From: Eggerthellaceae bacterium
GTDB taxonomy: Bacteria > Actinomycetota > Coriobacteriia > Coriobacteriales > Eggerthellaceae
Direction of reading: 5' to 3'
Length of the DNA: 9,970 bases
NCBI GenBank assembly: GCA_900754495.1
Contig: CAAEDC010000252.1
Coordinates: forward strand, 1 to 9,970
Made by a program: the position numbers and the translations under genes. How positions within the stretch are numbered: the first letter of the stretch is position 1; each line of letters starts with the position of its first letter. Shown in pieces: positions 1-7,235 of the stretch. The notes under the pieces were generated by a model. That model saw only the letters and a list, made by a program, of their open reading frames with translations, had not been told where the DNA came from and did not search any database.

Positions 1-3
1 GAA

Positions 4-1599
4 CTAGTGCCTGAAGTGGCGGTGACCGGTGAACACCATGGCGATGCCGTGCTCGTCGCATGCCTGGATGCTCTCATCGTCGCGGATGGAGCCACCGGGC
101 TGGATGATGGCGGTCACGCCGTAGCTCGCCAGCGTGTCGATGTTGTCGCGGAACGGGAAGAACGCGTCCGACGCCGCGACCAGGCCCTCCGCCGGCACGC
201 CCATGCGCTCGCACGCCTCGTGGGCGCGCTTGCAGGCCAGCTCGGCCGAGTCGACGCGGTTGGGCTGGCCGGGGCCCATGCCGATGCCGGCGTGGTCCTT
301 GGACACCAGGATGGCGTTGGACTTGACGCCCTTGCACACGCGCCACGCGAACAGCAGCTCGTGCATCTCCTCGTCGGTGGGCTTGCGCTTGGTGGGCACC
401 GTGAAGTCCTCGGGCTTCTCGGTCACGCGGTCGACGTTCTGCACCAGCATGCCGCCGTCGACGCTGCGGAACTCCACCGCCACGGGGGCGTCGACGCCGC
501 CCGTGCGCAGCACGCGGACGTTCTTCTTCTGCTGCAGCAGGTCGAGCGCGCCCTGCTCGTAGCCGGGGGCGATGACGACCTCGATGAACTGCTTGTTCTC
601 GTTGATATGCTCGACCATCTCCTGGGACACCTCGACGTTGGCCGCGATGATGCCGCCGAACGCGCTCTTGGGATCGCAGGCGAACGCCTTGTCGTAGGCC
701 TCTGCCACCGTGGCGGCAACCGCCGATCCGCAGGGGTTCTGATGCTTCAGGATCACCACGGCGGGCTCGTCGAACTCGCGCACGAGCGACCAGCACGCGT
801 CGGTGTCGAGCAGGTTGTTGTAGGAGAGCTCCTTGCCGTTGAGCTGTTCGGCGTTGACCAGGCTGTGCGGCTGGGCGAACTCGTCGAGGCGGTAGAACGC
901 CGCCTTCTGATGCGGGTTCTCGCCGTAGCGCAGGCCCTGCTGCTTCGCCAGGTGCAGGTCGACCGCATCGGGCATCTCGTCGGGCAGGCCGCAGCCCGCG
1001 TCGAGCTGCTCTCCCAGCCAGCGGGCGATCGCGCCGTCGTAGGCGTTGGTGGTCCGGAACACCTCGAGCGCCAGCTTGCGGCGGGTCTCGAGCGTGGTGG
1101 CGCCGCCGTTGGCGCGCATCTCCTCGAGGATGGCGTCGTAGCTGGCGGGGTCGGTGACCACGGCGACCGACGCGTGGTTCTTGGCGGCGGAGCGCAGCAT
1201 GGACGGGCCGCCGATGTCGATGTTCTCGATGCAGGTGTCGAAGTCGGCGCCGCCGGCGACCGTCTTCTCGAAGGCGTAGAGGTTCACGACCACCATGTCG
1301 ATCATCTGGATGCCGTGCTCGTCGGCCTCGGCCATGTGCTGCGGGTTGTCGCGCTTGGCCAGAAGGCCGCCGTGCACCATGGGATGCAGGGTCTTGACGC
1401 GGCCGTCCATCATCTCGGGGAACTTCGTCACCTCGTCGATCGGGGTGACCGGCACGCCGCCTTCCGCGATGGCGCGGGCGGTGCCGCCCGTCGAGATGAT
1501 CTCGGCGCCGAACTCATCGTGCAGCGCACGCGCGAATTCGACGACGCCCGTCTTGTCGGTGACGGACATGAGAACGCGCTTCACTTTGGGATTTTCCAT
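4..1599 (-). CDS. purH: Bifunctional AICAR transformylase / IMP cyclohydrolase
   Basis: PurH carries out the last two steps of de novo purine synthesis in the cytoplasm: formylation of AICAR with 10-formyl-THF, then ring closure to IMP. The 531-residue product matches the usual length of about 510-530. The N-terminal cyclohydrolase (MGS-like) domain spans about 1-150, with STGGT at 36-40, [14 protein letters not shown] at 60-73 and [12 protein letters not shown] at 125-136. The transformylase domain follows, with LRYGENPHQ at 223-231, [10 protein letters not shown] at 256-265, the catalytic KH pair at 285-286 in LKHQNPCG, and [14 protein letters not shown] near the end. The C-terminus FTGHRHFRH is intact, with a TAG stop. 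The open frame extends 11 codons upstream to an ATG at 1632, but that start has no ribosome site; the ATG at 1599 has AGGAGG upstream, at a rather long spacing of about 12 nt. It is the third gene after purN and the XdhC-family gene, with 109 nt before it. Identity is seen directly from family motifs; the exact start is less certain. Confidence 0.97.
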   Translation of the reverse strand: MENPKVKRVLMSVTDKTGVVEFARALHDEFGAEIISTGGTARAIAEGGVPVTPIDEVTKFPEMMDGRVKTLHPMVHGGLLAKRDNPQHMAEADEHGIQMIDMVVVNLYAFEKTVAGGADFDTCIENIDIGGPSMLRSAAKNHASVAVVTDPASYDAILEEMRANGGATTLETRRKLALEVFRTTNAYDGAIARWLGEQLDAGCGLPDEMPDAVDLHLAKQQGLRYGENPHQKAAFYRLDEFAQPHSLVNAEQLNGKELSYNNLLDTDACWSLVREFDEPAVVILKHQNPCGSAVAATVAEAYDKAFACDPKSAFGGIIAANVEVSQEMVEHINENKQFIEVVIAPGYEQGALDLLQQKKNVRVLRTGGVDAPVAVEFRSVDGGMLVQNVDRVTEKPEDFTVPTKRKPTDEEMHELLFAWRVCKGVKSNAILVSKDHAGIGMGPGQPNRVDSAELACKRAHEACERMGVPAEGLVAASDAFFPFRDNIDTLASYGVTAIIQPGGSIRDDESIQACDEHGIAMVFTGHRHFRH

Positions 1600-1708
1600 G
1601 ATGGATGCAAACCTCCTCGCCCGATAACGCATATGAAATCAGGATACCAGCCTTGACGGGAATTTTACGCATCGCGCCGGGCGAGCGCACGAAAACGCCC
1701 GATCAGGG

Positions 1709-2701
1709 CTACTCCCTGCCCAGGCTCGCCTCGTGTTTGGCGCGCGCCTCGGCGCTGTAGCGCTGGCGGTAGCGCACGTCGACCAGTTCGGCGACGATGG
1801 CGATCGCGAGCTCGGCGGGCGTCTTGGCGCCGAACTTGAGGCCGATCGGGCGCTTGACGCGCTCCCAGTCCTGCTCGGTCGCGCCCTTGGCGAGCACGAG
1901 GTCGTGCACGGTGTCGTTTTTGCCCTTGCACCCCATCATGCCGACGTAGTGCGCGCCGTGGCGGGTCGCCCACACGCAGCCCTCGGGGTCGAACATGTGG
2001 CCGCGCGTCAGCACGCACACGTAGTCCTCGGGCGCGCACGCCAGATCCGCCAGCCCGTCAAAGTCGCCGCCTTCGAGCAGGATGCGGCGCGCGTCGGGGA
2101 AGCGGCCCTCGTTGAGGTAGGCGGGATCGTAGTCGACCGCCGTCACCTCGAAGCCCACGTGCGCGGCCAGCGCGGCAACCTCGCTCGCCGCGTCCGAGGC
2201 GCCCAGCAGCCACACGCGCACCGCGTCGAACAGCGGCACGGAAAGCCAGGTGAGGCCCTCGAACTGCTCGTTGTGCATGCTGGGGCCGCGGGTGACGTCC
2301 TTCATCTGGAACTTGTCGCGATCGGAGTAGGCGCGCGACGCCACGATCTCCTTGGCGTCGTTGCAGAAGAACACGAGCGGCTCCCCGTCGGCCGAGCCGA
2401 CGTCGCCATACTTCTTGGTGACCTCGTTGTCGATGTTGCGGCACGCCTCGGCGGCGTCGTAGACGACCTTGAAGCCGATCCACGCCAGGTCGCCCTCGTC
2501 CATCGCGCGCAGGGCGCGCTCGAACACGGGGATGTCGGCGGCGGTCAGGCTCTCGGCGATGACCTGCAGGTACGTCGGGTCGACGTGCTCGTTGCCCTCG
2601 AGCGCCGCCGGCGAGAAGCAGGGGAACTCCTCGATCGGGAGCACAGGCGTGCGCCCGGCGTCCAGATCGGAGATGATGTTTTGAAGCGTCGTCTTGTCCA
2701 A
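1709..2701 (-). CDS. XdhC-family molybdoenzyme maturation protein
   Basis: This 330-residue protein belongs to the XdhC/CoxI-like family. Characterised XdhC binds molybdenum cofactor, promotes its sulfuration and delivers it to xanthine dehydrogenase; the substrate here is unknown. The C-terminal half is the recognisable XdhC Rossmann domain: VWLLGASDAASEVAALAA at 163-180, an acidic strand end VTAVDYDP at 186-193, VCVLTRGHMFDPEG at 228-241, HYVGMMGCKGKND at 251-263 and PIGLKFGAKTPAELAIAIVAE at 285-305. The N-terminal 150 residues are poorly recognisable; Cys28 in EEFPCFSP is one of several cysteines that could handle sulfur. The start codon is TTG, chosen because GGAGG sits 7 nt upstream at 2709-2713 and the frame upstream meets the purN stop. 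It lies 15 nt after purN and upstream of purH on the same strand, so it is probably cotranscribed with purine genes, which is unusual. A divergent molybdoenzyme lies beyond purN. Family assignment is firm; the partner enzyme is inference. Confidence 0.85.
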   Translation of the reverse strand: MDKTTLQNIISDLDAGRTPVLPIEEFPCFSPAALEGNEHVDPTYLQVIAESLTAADIPVFERALRAMDEGDLAWIGFKVVYDAAEACRNIDNEVTKKYGDVGSADGEPLVFFCNDAKEIVASRAYSDRDKFQMKDVTRGPSMHNEQFEGLTWLSVPLFDAVRVWLLGASDAASEVAALAAHVGFEVTAVDYDPAYLNEGRFPDARRILLEGGDFDGLADLACAPEDYVCVLTRGHMFDPEGCVWATRHGAHYVGMMGCKGKNDTVHDLVLAKGATEQDWERVKRPIGLKFGAKTPAELAIAIVAELVDVRYRQRYSAEARAKHEASLGRE

Positions 2702-2708
2702 TTGAGCG

Positions 2709-2713
2709 CCTCC
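2709..2713 (-). promoter_or_regulatory. Ribosome binding site fixing a TTG start
   Basis: GGAGG on the minus strand lies 7 nt before the TTG at 2701. There is no in-frame ATG or GTG between the purN stop and this codon, so the site decides the XdhC-family start. Confidence 0.75.
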
Positions 2714-2716
2714 GCC

Positions 2717-3334
2717 CTATTGCGCGATGCGGACCTTGCGGTCCGCGCCCACCGCGATGCGGCCCTCCGCCAGCTGGCGCAGCACGCGCGGGTACAGCAC
2801 GTGCTCGACGGCGTGGATGGCCGCCTCCAGCTCGTCGAGCGTCATGCCCTCCTCGATGCGCACCGGCTCCTGGGCGACGATGGGGCCCTTGTCGTAATCC
2901 TCGTTGGCGAAGTGCACCGTGACGCCCGTCACCTTGACGCCCGCGTCGAAGGCGTCCTGGATGGCATGCGCGCCCTTGAACGACGGCAGCAGCGCCGGAT
3001 GCAGGTTGAGGACGCGGTCGGGGAACGCGTCGAGCACCACCGGCGTGAGCTTGCGCATGTAGCCCGCCATCACGACGTACTCGGCGCCCGCCGCGCGCAG
3101 CTCGTCGACGATCATCTGGTCGGCGGCCTGGGGATCGGCGTAGATCTGGCGGTTCAGCACGACGACGGGGATGCCCGCCTGCTTCGCGCGCTCGATGCCG
3201 TAGGCGTCGGGACGCGAGGAGACCACCTTCACGATGTCCACCGGCAGCGCGGCGTCGCGCACCTCGTCGATGATCGCCTGCAGGTTCGTGCCGCTGCCCG
3301 ACAGCAGCACGCCGATTTTCAACGGTTGGGTCAT
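2717..3334 (-). CDS. purN: Phosphoribosylglycinamide formyltransferase (GART)
   Basis: PurN transfers a formyl group from 10-formyl-THF to GAR, step 3 of purine synthesis, in the cytoplasm. The 205-residue product has the typical length. The Rossmann-like N-terminus KIGVLLSGSGTNLQAIID at 6-23 carries the phosphate-binding SGSGTN loop. The catalytic triad known from the E. coli enzyme is visible as Asn110 and His112 in LNLHPALLPSFKGAHA, and Asp148 in ANEDYDKGPIVAQ. The frame is open upstream to 3460, which would add 42 residues of unrelated sequence. The ATG at 3334 is preferred because GAGGAGG (3340-3346) precedes it by 5 nt and family alignment begins there. It is the first gene of the minus-strand purN - XdhC - purH group and diverges from the molybdopterin oxidoreductase gene. 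A perfect palindrome 25 nt upstream may be an operator. Confidence 0.97.
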   Translation of the reverse strand: MTQPLKIGVLLSGSGTNLQAIIDEVRDAALPVDIVKVVSSRPDAYGIERAKQAGIPVVVLNRQIYADPQAADQMIVDELRAAGAEYVVMAGYMRKLTPVVLDAFPDRVLNLHPALLPSFKGAHAIQDAFDAGVKVTGVTVHFANEDYDKGPIVAQEPVRIEEGMTLDELEAAIHAVEHVLYPRVLRQLAEGRIAVGADRKVRIAQ

Positions 3335-3339
3335 GGGAG

Positions 3340-3346
3340 CCTCCTC
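3340..3346 (-). promoter_or_regulatory. purN ribosome binding site
   Basis: GAGGAGG lies 5 nt before the ATG at 3334. It favours this start over the upstream in-frame start at 3460, which would add 42 residues that do not fit the GART family. Confidence 0.85.
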
Positions 3347-3359
3347 GCATCGACGGTGA

Positions 3360-3375
3360 TCGGAACGCGTTCCGA
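3360..3375. promoter_or_regulatory. Perfect 16-bp palindrome, candidate operator
   Basis: TCGGAACGCGTTCCGA is a perfect palindrome with no spacer. It lies between the purN ribosome site and the minus-strand promoter-like elements at 3382-3408. That is where a repressor would sit just downstream of a -10 box, about 25 nt before the purN start codon. It is about 80-120 nt from the candidate promoter of the divergent gene. The protein that would bind it is not known; spacing does not match a Gram-positive LexA box. A GC-rich palindrome could arise by chance, but 16 perfect bases in a 193-bp divergent region is notable. Confidence 0.5.
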
Positions 3376-3381
3376 CCGGAG

Positions 3382-3408
3382 ATGATACGCGCCCAGTATA
3401 CCGGACAA
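3382..3408 (-). promoter_or_regulatory. Candidate purN promoter region
   Basis: On the minus strand a TTGTCC (3403-3408) is followed after 15 nt by TATCAT (3382-3387). The spacer is short for a housekeeping promoter. An overlapping alternative -10, TATACT at 3395-3400, is a better hexamer but has only a poor -35 at 17 nt. Either would place transcription start just before the palindrome at 3360-3375. Only the position and partial consensus matches support this. Confidence 0.4.
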
Positions 3409-3453
3409 TCGCCGTCGCGCCGTCCGTCAGGGAGGGATCGCAGCGCCTCCCCA

Positions 3454-3482
3454 TCGACAAGCGCCGCCCGCGGGTCTAGCAT
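3454..3482 (+). promoter_or_regulatory. Candidate promoter of the molybdopterin oxidoreductase gene
   Basis: TCGACA (3454-3459, five of six to the -35 consensus) and TAGCAT (3477-3482, four of six to the -10) are separated by exactly 17 nt. The expected start near 3489 gives a leader of about 40 nt. The gene's ribosome site AGGGGGA follows at 3516-3522, 5 nt before the ATG. Confidence 0.45.
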
Positions 3483-3527
3483 ACGGTTCAAGCGAAAAAG
3501 GACGGACCGTCGGACAGGGGGATCGGG

Positions 3528-5609
3528 ATGCGTAAGAAGGTCATCTGCGGGCTGTGCCAGGGCGCCTGCGACGTGGAGGTCGACATCGAGGACGGGCACA
3601 TCGCCAAGGTGCGCGCCGACAAGGACTCGCCGCGGGGGCGCGTGTGCCCGCGCGCGGCGCGCACGGCCGAGGCGCTGTACGGGAAGGAGCGCATCCTGCA
3701 TCCGATGATCCGCGAGGGGAAGCGCGGCGAAGGCAGGCTGCGCCAGGCGACCTGGGACGAGGCGCTCGACCGCGCGGCCGAGCTCATCCGCGGCGTCGTC
3801 GACGCCCACGGAGCCCGCGCGTTCGCGACGTATTTCGGCCGCGGCATCCTGGGCACGCCGGTCGCGCGCCTGCAGAAGGGCGCGGAGGCCTTCGCGGGGC
3901 GCCTGGGATCCCCCAATGACACCTCGTGCTCGTCGATCTGCAACCTGTCCGCCAACACGATCGTCCCCCAGACGACATTCGGCCTGGCCACGCGACAGAT
4001 GCTCTTCGACATCGAGCACGCCGACGTCATCGTGTGCTGGGGCAAGAACCCCGCCAGCGACGAGGGGCCGCGCATCCTGCTCAAGCGCATCAAGGCCGCC
4101 CGGGAGCGCGGCGCCCGGCTCATCGTGGTCGATCCGCGCCGGACGGGCATCGGGGAGCTCGCCGACTGGTGGGTGCCCGTGCGCCCCGGCTCCGACGGCG
4201 CGCTGGCCCTGGCGCTGCTCAAGGTGATCGTCGCCGAGGGGCGCTACGACGAGGGGTTCGTGCGCGACTTCACGCTCGGCTTCGACGAGCTCGCCGCCTA
4301 CCTGGACACCCTGTCGCTCGAGGTCCTGTCGCGCCAATGCGGCATCCCGGTCGACGACATCCGTCGGCTCGCCGACATCCTCGCCTCCACGACGCGCGCG
4401 CCGCTCGTGTTCTACACCGGCATCGAGTACCAGGCATCCGCGCTGCGCAACGCGCGCGCCATCTGGACGCTGTGGGCGATCACGGGCAAGCTGGATGCGG
4501 AGGGCGGCGTGTTCTTCCGCATGAAGGGCGTCAAGACGATGGCGGGCAACCGCCTGGCGGAAGGCGCCGAGGAGCCTATCGGCTACCGCGAGTTCCCGCT
4601 GTTCTACCGCTACATGAAGCAGGGCGAGTTCATCCGGTTCCCGCACGCGGTGCTCGAGGACGACCCCTACCCCGTGCGCGGGCTGCTGGTCACGGGTGGG
4701 TCGCCCTCGACCACCTTCCCCGACAGCGCGACGTGGAAGCGTGCCTACGCCAAGCTGGAGTGCCTGATCGCGATCGACCGCTTCTACACCGAGGAGTGCC
4801 GTTGGGCCGACGTCGTCCTGCCCGCCGCCTCGCTGTTCGAGACGCCGCGCCTGGCGTTCGGCCCCGACGGCGCGTTCGTGCGCGACCCCGTCGTGGAGCC
4901 CGCCGGCGAGGCGCGCAACGACGTGCTGATCATGGCCGGCATCGCCGAGCGGCTCGGAACCGACGAGGGCCTGCCGCACAGCGAGGCGGAGCTGCGGGAG
5001 TGGATGGTGGCGGGCGCGGTGACGCCCTACACCGACATGTGGACGCGCGCCGTTCCCGAGGACGCTGAGTTTTGCAAGTACGCCTCCGGCACGCTGCGCG
5101 CCGACGGGCAGCCCGGCTTCCCCACACCGTCGGGCAAGTTCGAGATCGCATCGACGGTGCTGGAGGAGCTCGGCATCGAGCCCTTGCCCAAGTACACGGA
5201 CATCCGCGACTTCGTGGGCGAACCGGAAGAGGAATGGCCGTTCCTGCTGTCCACCGGGGCGCGCGACGACGCGCGCATGGGGGCGTTCGGGGCGAACATC
5301 CCCGGCATCGCGAAGCTCGACGACCCCCATGTCGAGATCTGCGCCGAGGACGCGGCGGAGCTCGGCATCGCCGACGAGGACCGGGTGCGCGTGAGCACCC
5401 GCTACGGCAGCCTGACCGTCCCCGCCCGCATCGCCGGCATGGCGCGCGCCGCGGTGCACCTGCCCCACGGCGGCGGCAGCGCCTACATGGCGCCCGCCTG
5501 GCGCGACGGCAACTGCAACGACCTGGCCAGCCTGGACGCCGTCGATCCCGACACAGGCTTCGCCCTGATCAAGACCCTGCCCTGCAAGGTGGAGAAGGTC
5601 GAGGCGTAG
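3528..5609 (+). CDS. Molybdopterin (bis-MGD) oxidoreductase, DMSO reductase family, orphan catalytic subunit
   Basis: This is a 693-residue member of the DMSO reductase superfamily. The N-terminal [4Fe-4S] site is Cys7, Cys10, Cys14 and Cys40 (CX2CX3CX25C), followed by the basic residue Arg42 where the family places its electron-transfer Lys/Arg. The central molybdopterin domain contains GSPN at 127-130, VIVCWGKNPASDEGPR at 167-182 and VVDPRRTGIGELADWW at 200-215. Cys138 (SSICN) lies eight residues after Asn130, the same spacing as from GTNN to the Sec140 ligand of E. coli FdhF, so it is the likely molybdenum ligand. The C-terminal dinucleotide-binding domain runs from about 568 (FLLSTGARDDARMG) to the end. 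No Tat or Sec signal is present, so the enzyme should be cytoplasmic. Length and Cys ligand recall thiosulfate/polysulfide reductase-like or acetylene hydratase-like enzymes; I cannot choose a substrate. No iron-sulfur or membrane subunit is adjacent. The ATG start has AGGGGGA 5 nt upstream. Confidence 0.92.
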   Translation: MRKKVICGLCQGACDVEVDIEDGHIAKVRADKDSPRGRVCPRAARTAEALYGKERILHPMIREGKRGEGRLRQATWDEALDRAAELIRGVVDAHGARAFATYFGRGILGTPVARLQKGAEAFAGRLGSPNDTSCSSICNLSANTIVPQTTFGLATRQMLFDIEHADVIVCWGKNPASDEGPRILLKRIKAARERGARLIVVDPRRTGIGELADWWVPVRPGSDGALALALLKVIVAEGRYDEGFVRDFTLGFDELAAYLDTLSLEVLSRQCGIPVDDIRRLADILASTTRAPLVFYTGIEYQASALRNARAIWTLWAITGKLDAEGGVFFRMKGVKTMAGNRLAEGAEEPIGYREFPLFYRYMKQGEFIRFPHAVLEDDPYPVRGLLVTGGSPSTTFPDSATWKRAYAKLECLIAIDRFYTEECRWADVVLPAASLFETPRLAFGPDGAFVRDPVVEPAGEARNDVLIMAGIAERLGTDEGLPHSEAELREWMVAGAVTPYTDMWTRAVPEDAEFCKYASGTLRADGQPGFPTPSGKFEIASTVLEELGIEPLPKYTDIRDFVGEPEEEWPFLLSTGARDDARMGAFGANIPGIAKLDDPHVEICAEDAAELGIADEDRVRVSTRYGSLTVPARIAGMARAAVHLPHGGGSAYMAPAWRDGNCNDLASLDAVDPDTGFALIKTLPCKVEKVEA

Positions 5610-5620
5610 CGGAACCCACC

Positions 5621-5690
5621 TCGCGGTGCCCGGTTTTCACATCTAGATGGGAAGCCCGCTGCGCGCTGCCAGGCTTTCGCATCCAGATGC
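5621..5690. repeat. Diverged direct repeat, two 30-nt copies at a 40-nt period
   Basis: Positions 5621-5650 and 5661-5690 align without gaps at 23 of 30 bases. The shared core is GGnTTTCnCATCnAGATG. The first copy contains the perfect palindrome CATCTAGATG (5640-5649); the second has CATCCAGATG. The copies sit directly after the oxidoreductase stop codon and next to the hairpin pair at 5699-5826, with which they may form one composite element. Confidence 0.6.
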
Positions 5691-5698
5691 CATCTATT

Positions 5699-5754
5699 GC
5701 GGAGAATGCGACAATCCGCGCTTTCCCCCGAAGCCGGACCGTCGCATTCTCCGC
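5699..5754. repeat. Hairpin with perfect 14-bp arms
   Basis: GCGGAGAATGCGAC (5699-5712) is the exact reverse complement of GTCGCATTCTCCGC (5741-5754), with a 28-nt loop. There is no T-run after either arm, so a simple intrinsic terminator is not indicated. The arm sequence recurs in the next hairpin, which points to a repeat family and not an isolated fold. Confidence 0.75.
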
Positions 5755-5785
5755 CCAAATTGGCAGATTGAGCCGCAGTGGGGCC

Positions 5786-5826
5786 GAATGCGTCGTTCCC
5801 ACCCACCTCGAACGTCGCATTCTGCG
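5786..5826. repeat. Second hairpin sharing the GAATGCGAC arm
   Basis: GAATGCGTCGTTC (5786-5798) pairs with GAACGTCGCATTC (5810-5822) with one mismatch and an 11-nt loop. The right arm continues as GTCGCATTCTGCG (5814-5826), closely matching the right arm of the preceding hairpin. The two together look like a tandem of one palindromic unit that has diverged. Confidence 0.65.
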
Positions 5827-6003
5827 AAAAACATGGCATCGAATCAAATTAGCCTGGAAGCAAGCAACGAAACGCAGGGCGACAAGCGGCTTCGTCAGAA
5901 GTTCATCCTCTTCTGCCAGGTCATCCTGTATGCCGAGCAGGTGACGAGCACGTCGCCGGCAACCCCGGAGAAGCAGGAAGCCGAGCCTGCCCTCGAAACG
6001 ACG

Positions 6004-6043
6004 AGCGCCCCGAAACGCGATCCGATCCGCGTTCCGGGGCGCT
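6004..6043 (-). terminator. Strong hairpin downstream of purM
   Basis: AGCGCCCCG (6004-6012) pairs perfectly with CGGGGCGCT (6035-6043), and the inner ACGCG (6015-6019) pairs with CGCGT (6028-6032), giving a long GC-rich stem with an 8-nt loop. It starts 23 nt after the purM stop. The minus-strand tail has only a short T-run (CGTCGTTTCG), so termination would be weak or factor-assisted. On the plus strand the stem ends in CTTTGG, so it may work in both directions between these convergent genes. Confidence 0.5.
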
Positions 6044-6066
6044 TTGGCTGGTGCCGGAATTGCTGG

Positions 6067-7116
6067 TTAAGCGTATTGGACGATTCCGGTGCCGGGGACG
6101 GTCTTGCCGACGATGACGGGATCCTCGCCCGCCGCGCGCAGGTTGTCCAGCACGGCGTCCACCTGGGCGGGATCGACGAGCAGGATCATGCCGATGCCCA
6201 TGTTGAACGTCTTGCGCGCCTCCTCGTCCGAAAGGCCGGCGGCCTTGCAGCCGAGCTCGATGACGGCGGGCACCTCCCACGCGTCCGGCTCGACGACGGC
6301 GTCGAGCATGGCGGGAAGCGCGCGGTTCAGGTTCTCGGTGATGCCGCCGCCCGTGATGTGGGCAAGCGCATGCACGGCGCCGGGCAGCGCGCGCAGGCAG
6401 CCGAGCACCGGCTTGACGTAGATGCGCGTCGGTGCGAGCAGCGCCTCGCCCAGCGGACGTCCCCCCAGCTCATCGCAGGGAGCGGAGAACTCCTCGGCCG
6501 ACTTGCCCTCGACGAGGACGCGGCGCACCAGCGAGTAGCCGTTGGAGTGGAAGCCGCTTGACTTCAAGCCCATCAGCACATCGCCCTCGCGCACGTTGTC
6601 GGGGCCGATCATCTTGGGACGATCCACCACGCCCACCGTGAAGCCGGACAGGTCGTAGTCGTCGGGATCCATCACGCCGGGATGCTCCGCCATCTCGCCG
6701 CCGATGAGGGCGCAGCCCGCCAGGCGGCAGCCCTCGGCGATGCCGCCGACGACGTTGGCGACGTGCTCGCGGCGCAGCTTGCCGATCGCGATGTAGTCCA
6801 GGAAGAACAGCGGCTCGGCGCCGCAGGCCAGGATGTCGTTCACGCACATGGCGACCAGGTCGATGCCCACCGTGTCATGCTTGTCCAGAAGCTGCGCGAG
6901 CTTGAGCTTGGTGCCCACGCCGTCCGTTCCGGAGATCATAATCGGATCTTCCATCTCCTTGAACGCCGCCGCGCTGAACAGCCCGCCGAAGCCGCCGATG
7001 TCGCCGATGACCTCGGGGCGGTACGTCGAGTGCACGGCGTCCTTGATGGCATCGACCGCCGCCGCGCCTTCCTCGATGTCGACGCCGGCTTCGGCGTAGG
7101 TGATCTGCTTGTCCAT
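6067..7116 (-). CDS. purM: Phosphoribosylformylglycinamidine cyclo-ligase (AIR synthetase)
   Basis: PurM closes the imidazole ring, converting FGAM and ATP to AIR (step 5 of purine synthesis), as a cytoplasmic homodimer. The 349-residue length is standard. Family motifs occur in order: YAEAGVDIEEG at 7-17, GGFGGLF at 41-47, the phosphate-binding SGTDGVGTKLKLA at 62-74, CVNDILACGAEPLFFLDY at 91-108, GGEMAEHPG at 139-147, LKSSGFHSNGYSLVR at 184-198, ITGGGITENLNRALP at 254-268 and FNMGIGM at 304-310. The ATG at 7116 is preceded by GGAAAGGA at 7122-7129. A perfect TATAAT lies about 38 nt upstream, so purM probably has its own promoter although it follows purF on the same strand with 319 nt between them. 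The stop is TAA, followed by a strong hairpin. No anomaly is visible. Confidence 0.97.
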   Translation of the reverse strand: MDKQITYAEAGVDIEEGAAAVDAIKDAVHSTYRPEVIGDIGGFGGLFSAAAFKEMEDPIMISGTDGVGTKLKLAQLLDKHDTVGIDLVAMCVNDILACGAEPLFFLDYIAIGKLRREHVANVVGGIAEGCRLAGCALIGGEMAEHPGVMDPDDYDLSGFTVGVVDRPKMIGPDNVREGDVLMGLKSSGFHSNGYSLVRRVLVEGKSAEEFSAPCDELGGRPLGEALLAPTRIYVKPVLGCLRALPGAVHALAHITGGGITENLNRALPAMLDAVVEPDAWEVPAVIELGCKAAGLSDEEARKTFNMGIGMILLVDPAQVDAVLDNLRAAGEDPVIVGKTVPGTGIVQYA

Positions 7117-7153
7117 TGGAATCCTTTCCGCTGGGTCGAATCGTCATGCGTCC

Positions 7154-7159
7154 ATTATA
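7154..7159 (-). promoter_or_regulatory. Candidate purM promoter, perfect -10 box
   Basis: TATAAT on the minus strand lies 37 nt before the purM ATG, giving a predicted leader of about 30 nt. No good -35 hexamer is present at 16-18 nt spacing (the sequence there is around CGCTTTTC), so it may need an activator. In such GC-rich surroundings an exact TATAAT is uncommon. Confidence 0.55.
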
Positions 7160-7200
7160 CGTTGCGGGGGATGGGAAAAGCGCCCGACCCCTTCTCTCAT

Positions 7201-7227
7201 CGCGAAAAAGCGACTGTCTTTTTCGCG
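7201..7227. repeat. Perfect 10-bp hairpin with A/T core
   Basis: CGCGAAAAAG (7201-7210) pairs exactly with CTTTTTCGCG (7218-7227) around a 7-nt loop. The T-run is inside the stem and not after it, so it is not a textbook terminator, though it could stall minus-strand transcripts coming from purF. Confidence 0.65.
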
Positions 7228-7235
7228 GCGCGGAT

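Larger units (their letters stand above)
5610..6066. other. Convergent intergenic region with repeats, no supported gene
   Basis: This 457-bp gap lies between the 3' ends of the oxidoreductase gene and purM. Its left half holds a diverged direct repeat and two hairpins with related arms; its right end holds a hairpin behind purM. The stretch of about 5830-6000 holds nothing I can name. A plus-strand frame beginning ATG at 5833 (MASNQISLEASNETQ) stays open, but has no ribosome site and runs on into antisense purM, so I do not call it a gene. Confidence 0.7.

Noticed and set aside
1600..1632. Upstream ATG at 1632 as the purH start
   Set aside because: No ribosome site precedes it, and its 11 extra residues are encoded by the AGGAGG region that serves the ATG at 1599.
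7..1656. Long plus-strand open frame (549 codons) opposite purH
   Set aside because: It is the antisense shadow of purH. High G/C at third positions removes stops; its translation is rich in Val, Leu, Gly, Ala, Asp and His with no family motifs.
1679..1702. Hairpin CGGGCG/CGCCCG between the XdhC-family gene and purH as a terminator
   Set aside because: Only a 6-bp stem with a 12-nt loop and no T-run after it on either strand.
2058..5468. 1136-codon minus-strand open frame across the oxidoreductase, purN and part of the XdhC-family gene
   Set aside because: It spans genes on both strands that have clear family motifs, and its translation is low-complexity. It is a GC-bias artefact.
5483..5847. 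Minus-strand small open frames across 5483-5847
   Set aside because: They read through the inverted and direct repeats and the end of the oxidoreductase gene; their peptide sequence is explained by the repeats.
5833..6066. Possible small plus-strand gene starting MASNQISLEASNETQ
   Set aside because: There is no Shine-Dalgarno sequence, the start sits at the edge of a hairpin repeat, and the frame runs through the purM hairpin and on into antisense purM without a stop.
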